A stretch of DNA of 34,488 bases, taken from an uncultured Prevotellaceae bacterium. GTDB lineage: Bacteria; Bacteroidota; Bacteroidia; Bacteroidales; Bacteroidaceae. Positions within the stretch are counted from its first letter, which is position 1, and each line of letters starts with the position of its first letter. Below are positions 18,120 through 26,128 of this stretch, one piece after another. Made by a program: the position numbers and the translations under genes. The stretch lies in contig CAMVJO010000009.1 in assembly GCA_947167835.1 (NCBI GenBank), forward strand, positions 1 through 34,488. Reading direction: 5' to 3'. A model generated the notes under the pieces. The model was given only the letters and a program-made list of their open reading frames with translations, did not search any database and was not told where the DNA came from.

Positions 18120-18307
18120 AGGGTTGTTCTAATAATTAGGCTGTTTTGATTATTCAAAGATTTTTGAGTGATTTTGTTTTTAATTTTGCAGAAGCATAGC
18201 AAGCTATGGTTCAAGGAATTAAAGACGAAAGCGCCAAAAAGATTGAAAAATCATACAGACCATAAAAGAACTTCCCAATATTTTAAACTAATTCTTAGAA
18301 CAACCCT
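18120..18307. mobile_element. MITE-like element, copy 2
   Basis: A 188-bp element with ends AGGGTTGTTCT and AGAACAACCCT, in opposite orientation to copy 1. It lies between xerD and the GH20 gene. The internal hairpin stem CATAG/CTATG is kept, while its loop reads CAAG here (CTTG in copy 1 orientation). It fills most of the 18083-18353 gap. Confidence 0.85.
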
Positions 18308-18353
18308 TTATTTCCTTGCCACAACTTGGAAAGATACTCGGATTTTCGCGCGT

Positions 18354-19250
18354 TTATTGCTCACGCGGATGTGCTTTCTCGTATTCGTCGCGAAGTTCCT
18401 TGAAGGTAACGTGCGTATATATCTCGGTAGTGCTCAGGCTCTCGTGGCCAAGTAATTCTTGCACGGCACGAATATCCGCTCCATTGTTGATCATTACCGT
18501 TGCGAACGTATGACGCAAAACGTGTGGCGTGCGTTTTTGCAAAGTCGAGACCTTACTGAGGTGAAATTTCACGATTTCGCGCAGTTTGCCCGATGTAAGG
18601 CGGTTTCCCTCGGCATCTGTGAACAGTGCGTCGCTGCTAACGCGCAGTTGGTCGCGACGAAGTTTCAGGTAGTCGGCTATTTCGTGCTGCAACTCCGCAC
18701 CAAAGGGAATGATACGCTCCTTATTTCGTTTTCCCAGCACCTTTAATTCGCCCGATGTCAGGGATATGTTTGAAAGGTTCAGACCTTCGCACTCGGAGAC
18801 GCGGATGCCGGTGGAATAGAATAGGAGCAGAATGAGGCGGTCGCGGCATCCTTCAAAATTATCCTCGAACGAAATATCGTCAAGCAGACGGTTCATTTCG
18901 TTAGCCCGCAGAAACTGTGGCAGTTTCTTGTGGGTTTTCGGTCTTGGTACGAGGTGCGTAGGATCTGCCCCGACGATATTCATGCGTAGCAGGTAGCGAT
19001 AAAACGAACTGAGCGACGAAAGATTCTTTTTCACCGTGCGGTTGTCCGTTCCGTCCTCGCCAAGTTCTACTATCCAGCCACGAATCACATCGCGGTCGAT
19101 GGTTTCCCATGTCAGGCCGGCATCCAGATGCTGGAAGTACTGCTCAAAACCGCGTAGCACCAACTCATACGTCCGAATCGTCAGGGGAGAATAACCTTTC
19201 TCGGCCGTAAGATATTCCAAAAAGGACTGTATGAGTGATTTGTCTGACAT
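18354..19250 (-). CDS. xerD: XerC/XerD-type tyrosine recombinase
   Basis: Site-specific recombinase probably resolving chromosome dimers. From the start MSDKSLIQSF the protein is 298 residues, equal to E. coli XerD. An upstream in-frame ATG adds 14 residues that do not resemble the family. The N-terminal SAM-like core-binding domain covers about 5-90. The catalytic domain holds the complete set Arg150 (STGIRVSE), Lys174, His243 and Arg246 (HVLRHTFA), His269 (LLGHES) and the nucleophile Tyr278 (TEIYTHV). Whether it is XerC or XerD cannot be settled from one gene. The family is also used by integrative elements, but nothing else here suggests one. A 4 x 22-bp array lies 49 bp upstream of the start. 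Confidence 0.9.
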   Translation of the reverse strand: MSDKSLIQSFLEYLTAEKGYSPLTIRTYELVLRGFEQYFQHLDAGLTWETIDRDVIRGWIVELGEDGTDNRTVKKNLSSLSSFYRYLLRMNIVGADPTHLVPRPKTHKKLPQFLRANEMNRLLDDISFEDNFEGCRDRLILLLFYSTGIRVSECEGLNLSNISLTSGELKVLGKRNKERIIPFGAELQHEIADYLKLRRDQLRVSSDALFTDAEGNRLTSGKLREIVKFHLSKVSTLQKRTPHVLRHTFATVMINNGADIRAVQELLGHESLSTTEIYTHVTFKELRDEYEKAHPREQ

Positions 19251-19298
19251 ATTATTAAATAGGTGTGGTGAAACGAGAAGATTGCCGTGCAAAAAAGA

Positions 19299-19386
19299 TT
19301 CTCTTCGTGTTGATAAAATTTTCTCATCGCGATGAGAAAACTTTCTCTTCGCCGTGAGAAAACTTTCTCTACGCGATGAGAATTTG
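19299..19386. repeat. 4 x 22-bp palindromic array, TTCTC family, copy 2
   Basis: Four 22-bp units with no indels start at 19299, 19321, 19343 and 19365. Unit 2 contains the perfect palindrome TTCTCATCGCGATGAGAA. It matches the array at 3939-4026 in unit length, number, unit sequence and the trailing AATTTGAA. It sits between the GH85 terminator and the xerD start. Confidence 0.9.
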
Positions 19387-19430
19387 AAAAGGCCGGACTA
19401 TGCAGCGTTTTCGCGCCTTTGGTAAAAAGT

Positions 19431-19472
19431 ACGTTCGCGAAAAGGTGATGTTCTCTCACCCTTTCGCGACGT
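19431..19472 (-). terminator. Terminator of the GH85 gene
   Basis: ACGTTCGCGAAAAGGTGA pairs with TCACCCTTTCGCGACGT, a stem of about 16 bp with one mismatch and one bulge. On the minus strand it is followed by ACTTTTTACC. It lies about 85 bp beyond the GH85 stop. Confidence 0.7.
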
Positions 19473-19556
19473 ATGCCTAATTATTTTAGGGTTTTCTAAG
19501 ATTTATGTTTTTAATAGTGGGAAACACCCTTCGGTTTGCTTGATTACTCACTCATT

Positions 19557-22500
19557 TCAGCGCTTCTGCACTTTCATTGCCTTGAGCAGGTGCCCATTTT
19601 GACGTACACTCAGCACGTAAGTTCCTTGCGGTGCATTGAAATGTACGATTGCATTTTCGCCGGCACGCATTTGCAAATGCTGTTGGCGCACCTTTTGTCC
19701 GGCAGCGCTGACAATTGTCACTTCGTATGCGCCACTTTCTGCAAATTGCAGGGTTACACTGTTGCGTTGCTGCGTGAGTACGACCGTTTCGGTAGCGCTT
19801 TCTATGTCTTTAATGCCAGTTCCAGGAGTTATCGTCACGGTCTTTGCAGATGTTGCCGTAGTTTCGCCCCAGATGTTCTTCAAAGTGAGTGAAGGCTGGT
19901 AGGTACCTGGTTCTGCAAACTGGATATTTGCACCGTTCTCGGTCTCGCTCTTTACTGTGGCCGAGGGAGCATCCCATAGTGCTTCGGTTTTCACCTCCAA
20001 TGAGCCAGGTATTCCTGCATAGCCGCCACCTTCGTTATTGGCAGTACGTTGTTCGTAAGCAGCGCTCGACGTTGATTCGCCACCACTGCCGGCTGTTACC
20101 ACGATTTTGCCGGGTTTATTACCGCCTTTGCCGAGGTTTTCAAAAGTGCCGTCGCTACTTATTTCCTCAAAGGTGTAGTATGCCTGCAAACCATCGGGAA
20201 CTTCTTCTTTTACGAAGCCTTTCATGGCAGTAAGTACCTCCTGGTCTGTCAAAGCCTTGTTCCAAACTTGAACTTCGTCGATCCATCCGTTGAAACCTGC
20301 CTTATATACGCCGCCACCTCCGATAAAGATATTAGCAGTGACGCTTCCCTTAATGCGAGAGTCGCTTTGGCTCAAATCTTCGCGGCGTGTGGAAGTGGTA
20401 CAGTTGGTTTCGCCGATTTTCTTGCCGTTGAAATAAATCTTTTGCAGGTTATCGTTTTGCGTAACGACGATGTGATTCCAAACACCTGGCGTAACGCTGT
20501 GATTAGTTGTCATCACGGCTTCGTTAGGTCCGTCGTGCGCTGTCCAACCCATGGTATTGAAAGAAATTTCGTTGGCTGCGTGATCATATTGTAGCTTAGT
20601 TGAAGCTTCTCCTCCGAAAGTAGTTCCTTTAGTGTAGGCCGGACGAATGGTAACCCAGAGGTCTCCCCAGTTATTGTGGGGCCAACTGTCGGCAATGGAG
20701 TTCTTATTGATAAGATTGGTGCCTTGTTTATCGTGAGTGAAGCCATCGGCTTTGAACCATAAGGCATACGAATAGGTTTTGCCTTGTTGTAATTCACCAG
20801 GTACCATAAACATTTCGGGATCGGCGATGCGCAGGCCGCGAGATACGGCTCCTTCGCCTTTACGTCCGGCATACGTGAATGTTACTTCGTCATCCGTTGT
20901 GGCAGTTTCGACATTCGGATTGATAGCTTCGACTGTAGGAACAGCACCTGTGGACAACGGTGTGATTTGTATCATGCCGCGAGTGATAGTGGTGCTTCCG
21001 TTAGAATCGGTAAAGTACAAATCATACAAACCCTCCTTATTAATAGATGTTTGGCAGTTCAAAGTGTTTCTTGACGTGGCCATAACATTTCCTGTCACGG
21101 GATCTACGATTTTCCACTCCTGGGCAGGTTGTCCCATCACGTCGAGAAGTCCCACTGTGAACGTTTCCCCTGCTTTTATGATTTGTTTATCGATGACAAC
21201 ATCGCTGACAGTTTCGTTATACGGGATGCTTTGGAACGATGTCCATGCGATTTCGCTTTTTTGCAGGCCATCAGGAGAAACTGCCCGCACACCAAAGCGT
21301 CCGTTTCTCCCCTCCATTCCGGGAACAAGCGGAGCATCGATCACATAGGCTGCCCATGAAGTTGTGGCTGTGAGGAGGTATTCGGGCTGACCTTCCTGCT
21401 GGAAGAAAATTTCGTAGTACCATGTATCAACTTCGTCGTTGAAAGTCTTCTCTTCGCCGCTTTCTTCTTTTGAAGCATAGCGTATTTTGAAGTCAAGTGC
21501 GTTGAAACGTCCGCGTAGCAGCTGCACTTCTTTTATTTCCGGCTTGACAGGAGCAAAAGTCTGGGCAGGATTTCGCAAAGCCAGTTCGCCAACAAAAAGT
21601 TCGTAGTCGGCATCTGAATTTTCTACGGCGATACCAATCATTGCTACGGAGTCGCCGGCTGCAAGTTGCAGGCTTTCGGCCGTTGTCGTGAAGGTAGTCC
21701 ATTCGTTGTCGGCAGTAGTGGCGGGAAGGTCGATGTCTTTGAAGTTTCTCACGTCGTTTTTCAATGCTACAAAGAGCTTAGCGTGCGAATCTCCGGCTTT
21801 AGGCATTTTGTATGTGACAGAAAAATTATAATTCGGCTCGACACGGAGCATTGTCTTGAACAATTTCACACGTGAATACGGGGTAGCGCCGAAAATCCTC
21901 AGGCAAGAGCCGCCGAAGTAGGCATCGTCGAATGTCAGTTCGGCATGAATCAGATTTCTCATGACACTTGTCGTCGCGCGGTTGTTATTATCTGTAATCC
22001 ACCAGCGCCAAGTGGGAAGGAAGTCCTGAGTATTCAGATTATACCACTTGTGATTGAACGTTACCTTGCCTTCGTTTCGGAAACTCAGGCCATTACCCAA
22101 ATTGAAACGCGTGACAAAAGGCACTTGCTGGATGGTAGATTTTGCTGTGAGCAAGGTAGCCAATCCGTGGAAGGACTTAAGATCGGAATTCGACAGGGTA
22201 GCATCCGTTTTAATGGAGGGAACAGTCTGTGGGTTGCGGTTACCACCGCTGAATGTCAGTTCCAATTTTTCTTGGTACGCTTTCTGAATGGCTATATCGG
22301 ACGTACCGTTGTCTGTTGCGCTCTGGTGCAAAAGACTCTGGGAGTGTGCGCCCCATAGTCCGATGGATATATTTGAATTCTTGAGGGCAGTCCAGTTTTC
22401 GTTCTTGAAAGCGCGACCTTGTATGTCGAAACCTGCGTATAGGTCGTAACTACTGCGTCCCATCTGCGTGGCTTTCGTCTGGGATGACGTAAGAATGCTT

Positions 22501-23366
22501 TGTGTCCAGTTATAATTAAAAAACATCATATCGACAATCGGATCTTCTCCCGTACCAAACATTGCTTGGTTATGGTTTGCCAATCCTGCGTCGAACGTAA
22601 TATTTCCGTATGTGCCAGTTCCGTCATACCAATGCACCTGAAATTCCGAACCAATCTCCTTTGCTTTTTTGTGGCAGTCGGAGAAAAAGGCGATAAGTTG
22701 GCGCATGAAGGTGGCATTGCTGCGGAATTCGGAGTTTACGCCGATGCCGTCGATGCCATAGTACTTCAAAAGTTTGACGAGTTGGAGCGAATGTTTGAAA
22801 GTATCATCCGAATTTTTCTCAATGAGCTTATTCAGAACGGTAGCCGAGGTTGTGGAATTGCTATTCAGGGTAATATTCTCGGAATAGGGGATAGAAAGTA
22901 CGCAACCTACCTTAACGCCGTTTTTATGTGCTACATCGGTGATGCCGGCTGAGGAACGAAACCAGGGAGCTGTCCAGTTTCCATGAATATCTACGTACGA
23001 CCACATACTAAAGTTGTCTCCCTCAAAACAATAGCGGGGAAAGGCTTTCCAAGTGGCGGTGGGATCGTCGAGAGGTACCCACATGCAGAGTTTTCTGTCG
23101 CGGCTCACGGTGGTGCCTCTTACATAATAGTCGCCATCTACGATGCGTTCCAGCGGACGTACGCGCGAAATGTAGAATTGGTCGTTCATTAACGAAACGC
23201 CCTGTGGCTGTGTGCCCGCAGTCCAGTTGTCGAAATAACTGGCGAAGTCATTCAGTTGCACATCGCCGAAATCGAACGGATGTTGCGGCGAACGCTGTGC
23301 CGTAGCCGTCATAAAACTATTTGCGAGTGCACAGAAAATGAGAATAAGTCTGAGTGTGTTTTTCAT
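19557..23366 (-). CDS. Secreted endo-beta-N-acetylglucosaminidase (GH85) with LamG-like and T9SS sorting domains
   Basis: Extracellular GH85 enzyme (ENGase type) expected to cut the chitobiose core of N-linked glycans. The 1269 residues begin with a signal peptide (1-23, ending ATAQ). The catalytic barrel contains PLDDPTATWKAFPRY, GNWTAPWFRSSAG and the catalytic Asn-x-Glu at N211-S212-E213 in YGIDGIGVNSEF, as in substrate-assisted GH85 enzymes. FQVHWYDGTGTYGN and DMMFFNYNW follow. Beta-sandwich domains come next, then a LamG/concanavalin-like domain at about 830-1065 (YSYALWFKADGF, NHIVVTQNDN, YFNGKKIGET, GWIDEVQVWNKAL). The last 75 or so residues resemble the type IX secretion sorting domain (GTYVLSVRQNGHLLKAMKVQ). 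A TATCTTTG -7 box precedes the start. No SusC/SusD pair is nearby, so it is not in a standard glycan-use locus. Confidence 0.9.
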   Translation of the reverse strand: MKNTLRLILIFCALANSFMTATAQRSPQHPFDFGDVQLNDFASYFDNWTAGTQPQGVSLMNDQFYISRVRPLERIVDGDYYVRGTTVSRDRKLCMWVPLDDPTATWKAFPRYCFEGDNFSMWSYVDIHGNWTAPWFRSSAGITDVAHKNGVKVGCVLSIPYSENITLNSNSTTSATVLNKLIEKNSDDTFKHSLQLVKLLKYYGIDGIGVNSEFRSNATFMRQLIAFFSDCHKKAKEIGSEFQVHWYDGTGTYGNITFDAGLANHNQAMFGTGEDPIVDMMFFNYNWTQSILTSSQTKATQMGRSSYDLYAGFDIQGRAFKNENWTALKNSNISIGLWGAHSQSLLHQSATDNGTSDIAIQKAYQEKLELTFSGGNRNPQTVPSIKTDATLSNSDLKSFHGLATLLTAKSTIQQVPFVTRFNLGNGLSFRNEGKVTFNHKWYNLNTQDFLPTWRWWITDNNNRATTSVMRNLIHAELTFDDAYFGGSCLRIFGATPYSRVKLFKTMLRVEPNYNFSVTYKMPKAGDSHAKLFVALKNDVRNFKDIDLPATTADNEWTTFTTTAESLQLAAGDSVAMIGIAVENSDADYELFVGELALRNPAQTFAPVKPEIKEVQLLRGRFNALDFKIRYASKEESGEEKTFNDEVDTWYYEIFFQQEGQPEYLLTATTSWAAYVIDAPLVPGMEGRNGRFGVRAVSPDGLQKSEIAWTSFQSIPYNETVSDVVIDKQIIKAGETFTVGLLDVMGQPAQEWKIVDPVTGNVMATSRNTLNCQTSINKEGLYDLYFTDSNGSTTITRGMIQITPLSTGAVPTVEAINPNVETATTDDEVTFTYAGRKGEGAVSRGLRIADPEMFMVPGELQQGKTYSYALWFKADGFTHDKQGTNLINKNSIADSWPHNNWGDLWVTIRPAYTKGTTFGGEASTKLQYDHAANEISFNTMGWTAHDGPNEAVMTTNHSVTPGVWNHIVVTQNDNLQKIYFNGKKIGETNCTTSTRREDLSQSDSRIKGSVTANIFIGGGGVYKAGFNGWIDEVQVWNKALTDQEVLTAMKGFVKEEVPDGLQAYYTFEEISSDGTFENLGKGGNKPGKIVVTAGSGGESTSSAAYEQRTANNEGGGYAGIPGSLEVKTEALWDAPSATVKSETENGANIQFAEPGTYQPSLTLKNIWGETTATSAKTVTITPGTGIKDIESATETVVLTQQRNSVTLQFAESGAYEVTIVSAAGQKVRQQHLQMRAGENAIVHFNAPQGTYVLSVRQNGHLLKAMKVQKR

Positions 23367-23393
23367 TATCGTGTTTATTTATTTCTTTACCTG

Positions 23394-23401
23394 CAAAGAT
23401 A
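23394..23401 (-). promoter_or_regulatory. -7 box for GH85 gene
   Basis: The minus strand reads TATCTTTG, 27 bp upstream of the GH85 ATG. It is divergent from the DUF1460 promoter about 100 bp away. No good -33 was seen. Confidence 0.5.
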
Positions 23402-23495
23402 TTTCCTTTTTTTGAAATACCGAAAAATTGCACAGAATAATATGCACCTTTCCTTTTTATTTTAATAAGGAGTGCGCCGTTTCCGCGTTTTTTCG

Positions 23496-23503
23496 TACTT
23501 TTG
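23496..23503 (+). promoter_or_regulatory. -7 box for DUF1460 gene; excludes an upstream TTG start
   Basis: TACTTTTG matches the -7 consensus. An in-frame TTG codon at 23501-23503 lies inside this box, so it cannot be the translation start if the box is used. The next in-frame ATGs are at 23519, 23534 and 23540. Confidence 0.55.
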
Positions 23504-23518
23504 ACGAAAGAAATCTGT

Positions 23519-24409
23519 ATGATAATTGAAAAGATGACGATGAAAACCTTCTTTACAGCCCTGCCGTTATTGCTTTTCTGCCTGTTCTTTGGACAAAATG
23601 CGCAGGCACAGCAGAATTCCGGTTATTTGCGCGAAGTTATTTATACGCCTGCCGATTCTGCCCGTGTGGTAGAGCTGCTTGGCATGGACATCGAGGGCGA
23701 TACCACGCTCTTCTATGCGCGTAGGTTCCTTGGAACGCCGTATGTGGGGCATACACTCGAAGTTCACGACCCGGAATATCTCGTTATCAACCTTTCCGGA
23801 CTCGATTGCATGACACTTGTGGAAACCGTGTGCGCACTGGTGATGACGAAGCGCGAGGGAAAGACCGGTTTTACGGACTATTGCCGGAATATCGAACGAC
23901 TACGCTACCAGAATGGACAGCGACGGGGCTATCTCTCCCGACTGCATTATTTCACTTGGTGGAAAAAGGATAACATTGCGCGGAAAAACATCATTGAGGT
24001 GCAGGAACCTAAGTATTTCACGGCTCCGATGATGGTGGGCAACCAGTATATGAGTGCGCATCCCGACAAATATGAAATGTTGCGCCGACATCCCCAATGG
24101 GTGAGTCGCATAAAAATATTGGAAGGCAATTATAATGGGCGCGACTCCAACTATATGCCTGTAGAAAACGTGAAACTGTCGCAAAATGTGCTCACTTGCA
24201 TACATTCAGCCGACATTATCGGCATTGTGCAGCAGGCTAACGGCATCGACATCAGTCATCTGGGTTTTGCTGTGTGGGGAAAGGACAAAAAACTCCATCT
24301 GCTCAACGCTTCGTCCCTGCATAATAAAGTGGTGGAGGAAGAAATGACGCTTTATGACTACCTTATCAAACAAAAGAAGAAAGGTATCAAAGTGCTTCGT
24401 CTGAGGTAG
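23519..24409 (+). CDS. DUF1460 (N-acetylmuramoyl-L-alanine amidase-like) exported protein
   Basis: Exported protein of the DUF1460 family (PF07313), which has an NlpC/P60-like fold and is thought to act on peptidoglycan; the bond cut by this member is not known. From the ATG at 23519 it has 296 residues. A signal peptide (MKTFFTALPLLLFCLFF core) ends near AQAQ. The likely nucleophile is Cys97 in LSGLDCMTLVETV, with a histidine candidate in DISHLGFAVW near the C-terminus. A nearby HLLNASS motif is also family-like. Starts at 23534 or 23540 would suit the signal peptide equally well and give a longer leader from the promoter at 23496. The gene is alone, followed by module copy D. Confidence 0.85.
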   Translation: MIIEKMTMKTFFTALPLLLFCLFFGQNAQAQQNSGYLREVIYTPADSARVVELLGMDIEGDTTLFYARRFLGTPYVGHTLEVHDPEYLVINLSGLDCMTLVETVCALVMTKREGKTGFTDYCRNIERLRYQNGQRRGYLSRLHYFTWWKKDNIARKNIIEVQEPKYFTAPMMVGNQYMSAHPDKYEMLRRHPQWVSRIKILEGNYNGRDSNYMPVENVKLSQNVLTCIHSADIIGIVQQANGIDISHLGFAVWGKDKKLHLLNASSLHNKVVEEEMTLYDYLIKQKKKGIKVLRLR

Positions 24410-24412
24410 TGT

Positions 24413-24606
24413 TCGATAGCTCCGAGCAAAAAAAAATTTGCTCGGAGCTAAATTTAAAAAGTGTCGAGCTAATTTTATTTTTCTCGGAGCTAAATTCTGT
24501 TATCTCCGAGCCCATCAACCCCATATCGCCCATTAGCCCCATTTTCCCCCAATAAATACTCGCAAAGACCTCGTTATAACGTAATAACGGGATATCGTTA
24601 TAACAA
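24413..24606. repeat. G-tract/GCTCCGAGC module, copy D
   Basis: Inverted relative to copies B and C. A perfect 14-bp stem (TAGCTCCGAGCAAA, 24417-24430 with 24437-24450, loop AAAAAA) opens it. Units of 21 bp follow at 24440-24460, 24461-24481 and 24482-24502. C-runs at 24511-24550 give five minus-strand G-tracts. CGTTATAAC-type repeats (to 24606), shared with copy C, close it. It lies between the convergent DUF1460 and rpsU genes; its opening hairpin may also end the DUF1460 transcript. Confidence 0.88.
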
Positions 24607-24610
24607 AATA

Positions 24611-24640
24611 CGCCGCAAAAGTTTAATAACCTTTGCGGCG
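24611..24640 (-). terminator. Terminator of rpsU
   Basis: CGCCGCAAA pairs perfectly with TTTGCGGCG across a 12-nt loop, 26 bp beyond the rpsU stop. The following minus-strand sequence is TATTTTGTTA. Confidence 0.65.
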
Positions 24641-24665
24641 CGGATTGTTTCTTAGCAAGAGAAAA

Positions 24666-24857
24666 TTATTCTTCTACTTGATGAAGACGCTGAACGTAGA
24701 TAGCGTGCTCCATAGCCAAACGTTTCTTCACAGATGGTTTGGTAAATTGCTGACGTGCACGGAGTTCTTTTACGATTCCGGTCTTCTCATACTTTCTCTT
24801 GAACTTTTTGAGGGCGCGTTCGATGTTTTCGCCTTCTTTTACTGGTACAATGATCAT
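24666..24857 (-). CDS. rpsU: 30S ribosomal protein S21
   Basis: Small basic subunit protein of the 30S ribosome. The 63-residue sequence begins MIIVPVKEGENIERALKKFK and continues with KYEKTGIVKELRARQQFTKP, the standard S21 profile, with typical length. It is monocistronic here, with its own promoter and terminator. In many Bacteroidetes, S21 contributes to sequestration of the 16S anti-Shine-Dalgarno end, which fits the near absence of Shine-Dalgarno sequences in this window; that link is established for the group, not shown here. Confidence 0.97.
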   Translation of the reverse strand: MIIVPVKEGENIERALKKFKRKYEKTGIVKELRARQQFTKPSVKKRLAMEHAIYVQRLHQVEE

Positions 24858-24909
24858 TTGTTTTGATAAAATATTTTATTGTTTTACTTTTATTTCACGC
24901 TTTGAGGTG

Positions 24910-24917
24910 CAAAAATA
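24910..24917 (-). promoter_or_regulatory. -7 box for rpsU
   Basis: The minus strand reads TATTTTTG, 52 bp upstream of the rpsU ATG, leaving a leader of about 45 nt. The -33 is weak: a TTGT 16 bp upstream. Confidence 0.5.
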
Positions 24918-25060
24918 CGCAATATTTTTAATACAACGCGATTTTTGCACGATATTTTTTATATGTTGCCTTTATTTTTGCCTTATTTATGCAACCTCCT
25001 TTCGGATAAACGGGTGAAACAAATGTAAATATGGAGTATTTTGATGATTTGTCGTGATAT

Positions 25061-25918
25061 TTATGCTTCGGCCATGTGTACCGTAGTTTGCGGGAAGGGG
25101 AATTCTATCTTCTCGGCATTGAAACGGTCGTATATCTGACGGTTTATGTCGAAGTTCACACGCCAATAATCGTCTGTCTTGGCCCACGCACGAATTTGCA
25201 GCACTACGCTACTGTCTGCCAGTTGTGAAAGTTCTACGGTCGGCTCTATCTCCTGCAATACCAGCGGATGCTTTGCCAAAATGTCGAGCACCACTTTTTT
25301 TACGCGCTCCACGTCTTCGCCATAACTGATGCTTACGTCCCAAGTCAGGCGGCGTGTTTCAAGACGTGTGTGGTTGATGATGACACTCGACGTCATCGAA
25401 GCATTAGGTATGTAGATGATTCTGTTGTCGGGCTGACAAAGAATGGTATGGAAGATCTGAATTTCTTTTACAACGCCCATAGTATTCTGAGTCTCGATTA
25501 AATCACCCACTTTGTAAGGCTTCAATAATAGTATCACCAAGCCACCCGCGAAATTCTGCAACTGTCCCGAAAGTGCCATGCCGATAGCCACACCTGCCGA
25601 GGCGATAAGTGCTGCAAACGACGTGGTTTCGATGCCCAACGCTCCGATAATCGTAACGATGAGCAGGATAATGAGCAGGATATTGACTAAACTTTTCAGG
25701 AACGACTGCACAGCAGGATCCACCTTAGACCTGTCGAGCATTCGCGCCAGCATGTGGTTCAGAAACTTGATGACGTAACGTCCTATCAGGAAGATAAGCG
25801 CTGCCACCAGGATGCTTTTTCCTGCACTCACGCACATATCCAGCAGTTTGTCGCCAATGCTCTGCATTGTCGTCAGACTATTTGCGGTATTTATGGCTTC
25901 TAAAAATGATATGTTCAT
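25061..25918 (-). CDS. MscS-type small-conductance mechanosensitive channel
   Basis: Inner-membrane channel releasing solutes on osmotic downshock. The 285 residues match E. coli MscS (286). Three membrane helices are seen: about 33-53, 72-95 and 100-130. The pore-lining third carries the glycine/alanine signature GVAIGMALSGQLQNFAGG and then KPYKVGDLIE, which starts the cytoplasmic beta domain. VSISYGEDVERVKKVV and YDRFNAEKIEFPFPQTTVH complete the vestibule. The ATG at 25918 is 15 bp from the end of a 7 x 21-bp array, which therefore covers the region where a promoter would lie; I found no TAnnTTTG box there. Confidence 0.94.
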   Translation of the reverse strand: MNISFLEAINTANSLTTMQSIGDKLLDMCVSAGKSILVAALIFLIGRYVIKFLNHMLARMLDRSKVDPAVQSFLKSLVNILLIILLIVTIIGALGIETTSFAALIASAGVAIGMALSGQLQNFAGGLVILLLKPYKVGDLIETQNTMGVVKEIQIFHTILCQPDNRIIYIPNASMTSSVIINHTRLETRRLTWDVSISYGEDVERVKKVVLDILAKHPLVLQEIEPTVELSQLADSSVVLQIRAWAKTDDYWRVNFDINRQIYDRFNAEKIEFPFPQTTVHMAEA

Positions 25919-25933
25919 CTTTATTTGTGTTTG

Positions 25934-26080
25934 CTAAGACTATTTGTAAGAAAGCTACGGCTCTTTATAAGAAAGTTAAGACTATTTGTAAGAAAGCTAC
26001 GGCTCTTTATAAGAAAGCTACGCCCTTCTATCAAAAAGCTACGCCTCTTTATCAGGATTCTAAGACCTGTTATAAAAAAA
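25934..26080. repeat. 7 x 21-bp tandem array between NlpC/P60 and mscS
   Basis: Seven 21-bp units with no indels start at 25934, 25955, 25976, 25997, 26018, 26039 and 26060. Units 1 and 3 differ at one base (AAGACTATTTGTAAGAAAG shared), and units 2 and 4 are identical, giving an A-B-A-B order. Units 5 and 6 share CTACGCC; unit 7 is divergent. It has the same copy number and period as the array at 12421-12567 but a different sequence. Confidence 0.92.
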
Positions 26081-26106
26081 TGGCTGCCAAAACAATTCGG
26101 CAGTCA
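26081..26106 (-). terminator. Terminator of NlpC/P60 gene
   Basis: TGGCTGCC pairs with GGCAGTCA around AAAACAATTC (one mismatch). On the minus strand it is followed by seven T residues. It lies 23 bp after the stop and touches the end of the 7 x 21-bp array, which supplies the T-run. Confidence 0.75.
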
Positions 26107-26128
26107 TTCCTTTTTTACGATTTCGGTA

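Noticed and set aside
18354..19250. xerD as evidence of an integrative element
   Set aside because: No attachment-site repeats, excisionase, relaxase or cargo were seen. Length and motifs match housekeeping Xer proteins, and neighbours are ordinary chromosomal genes.
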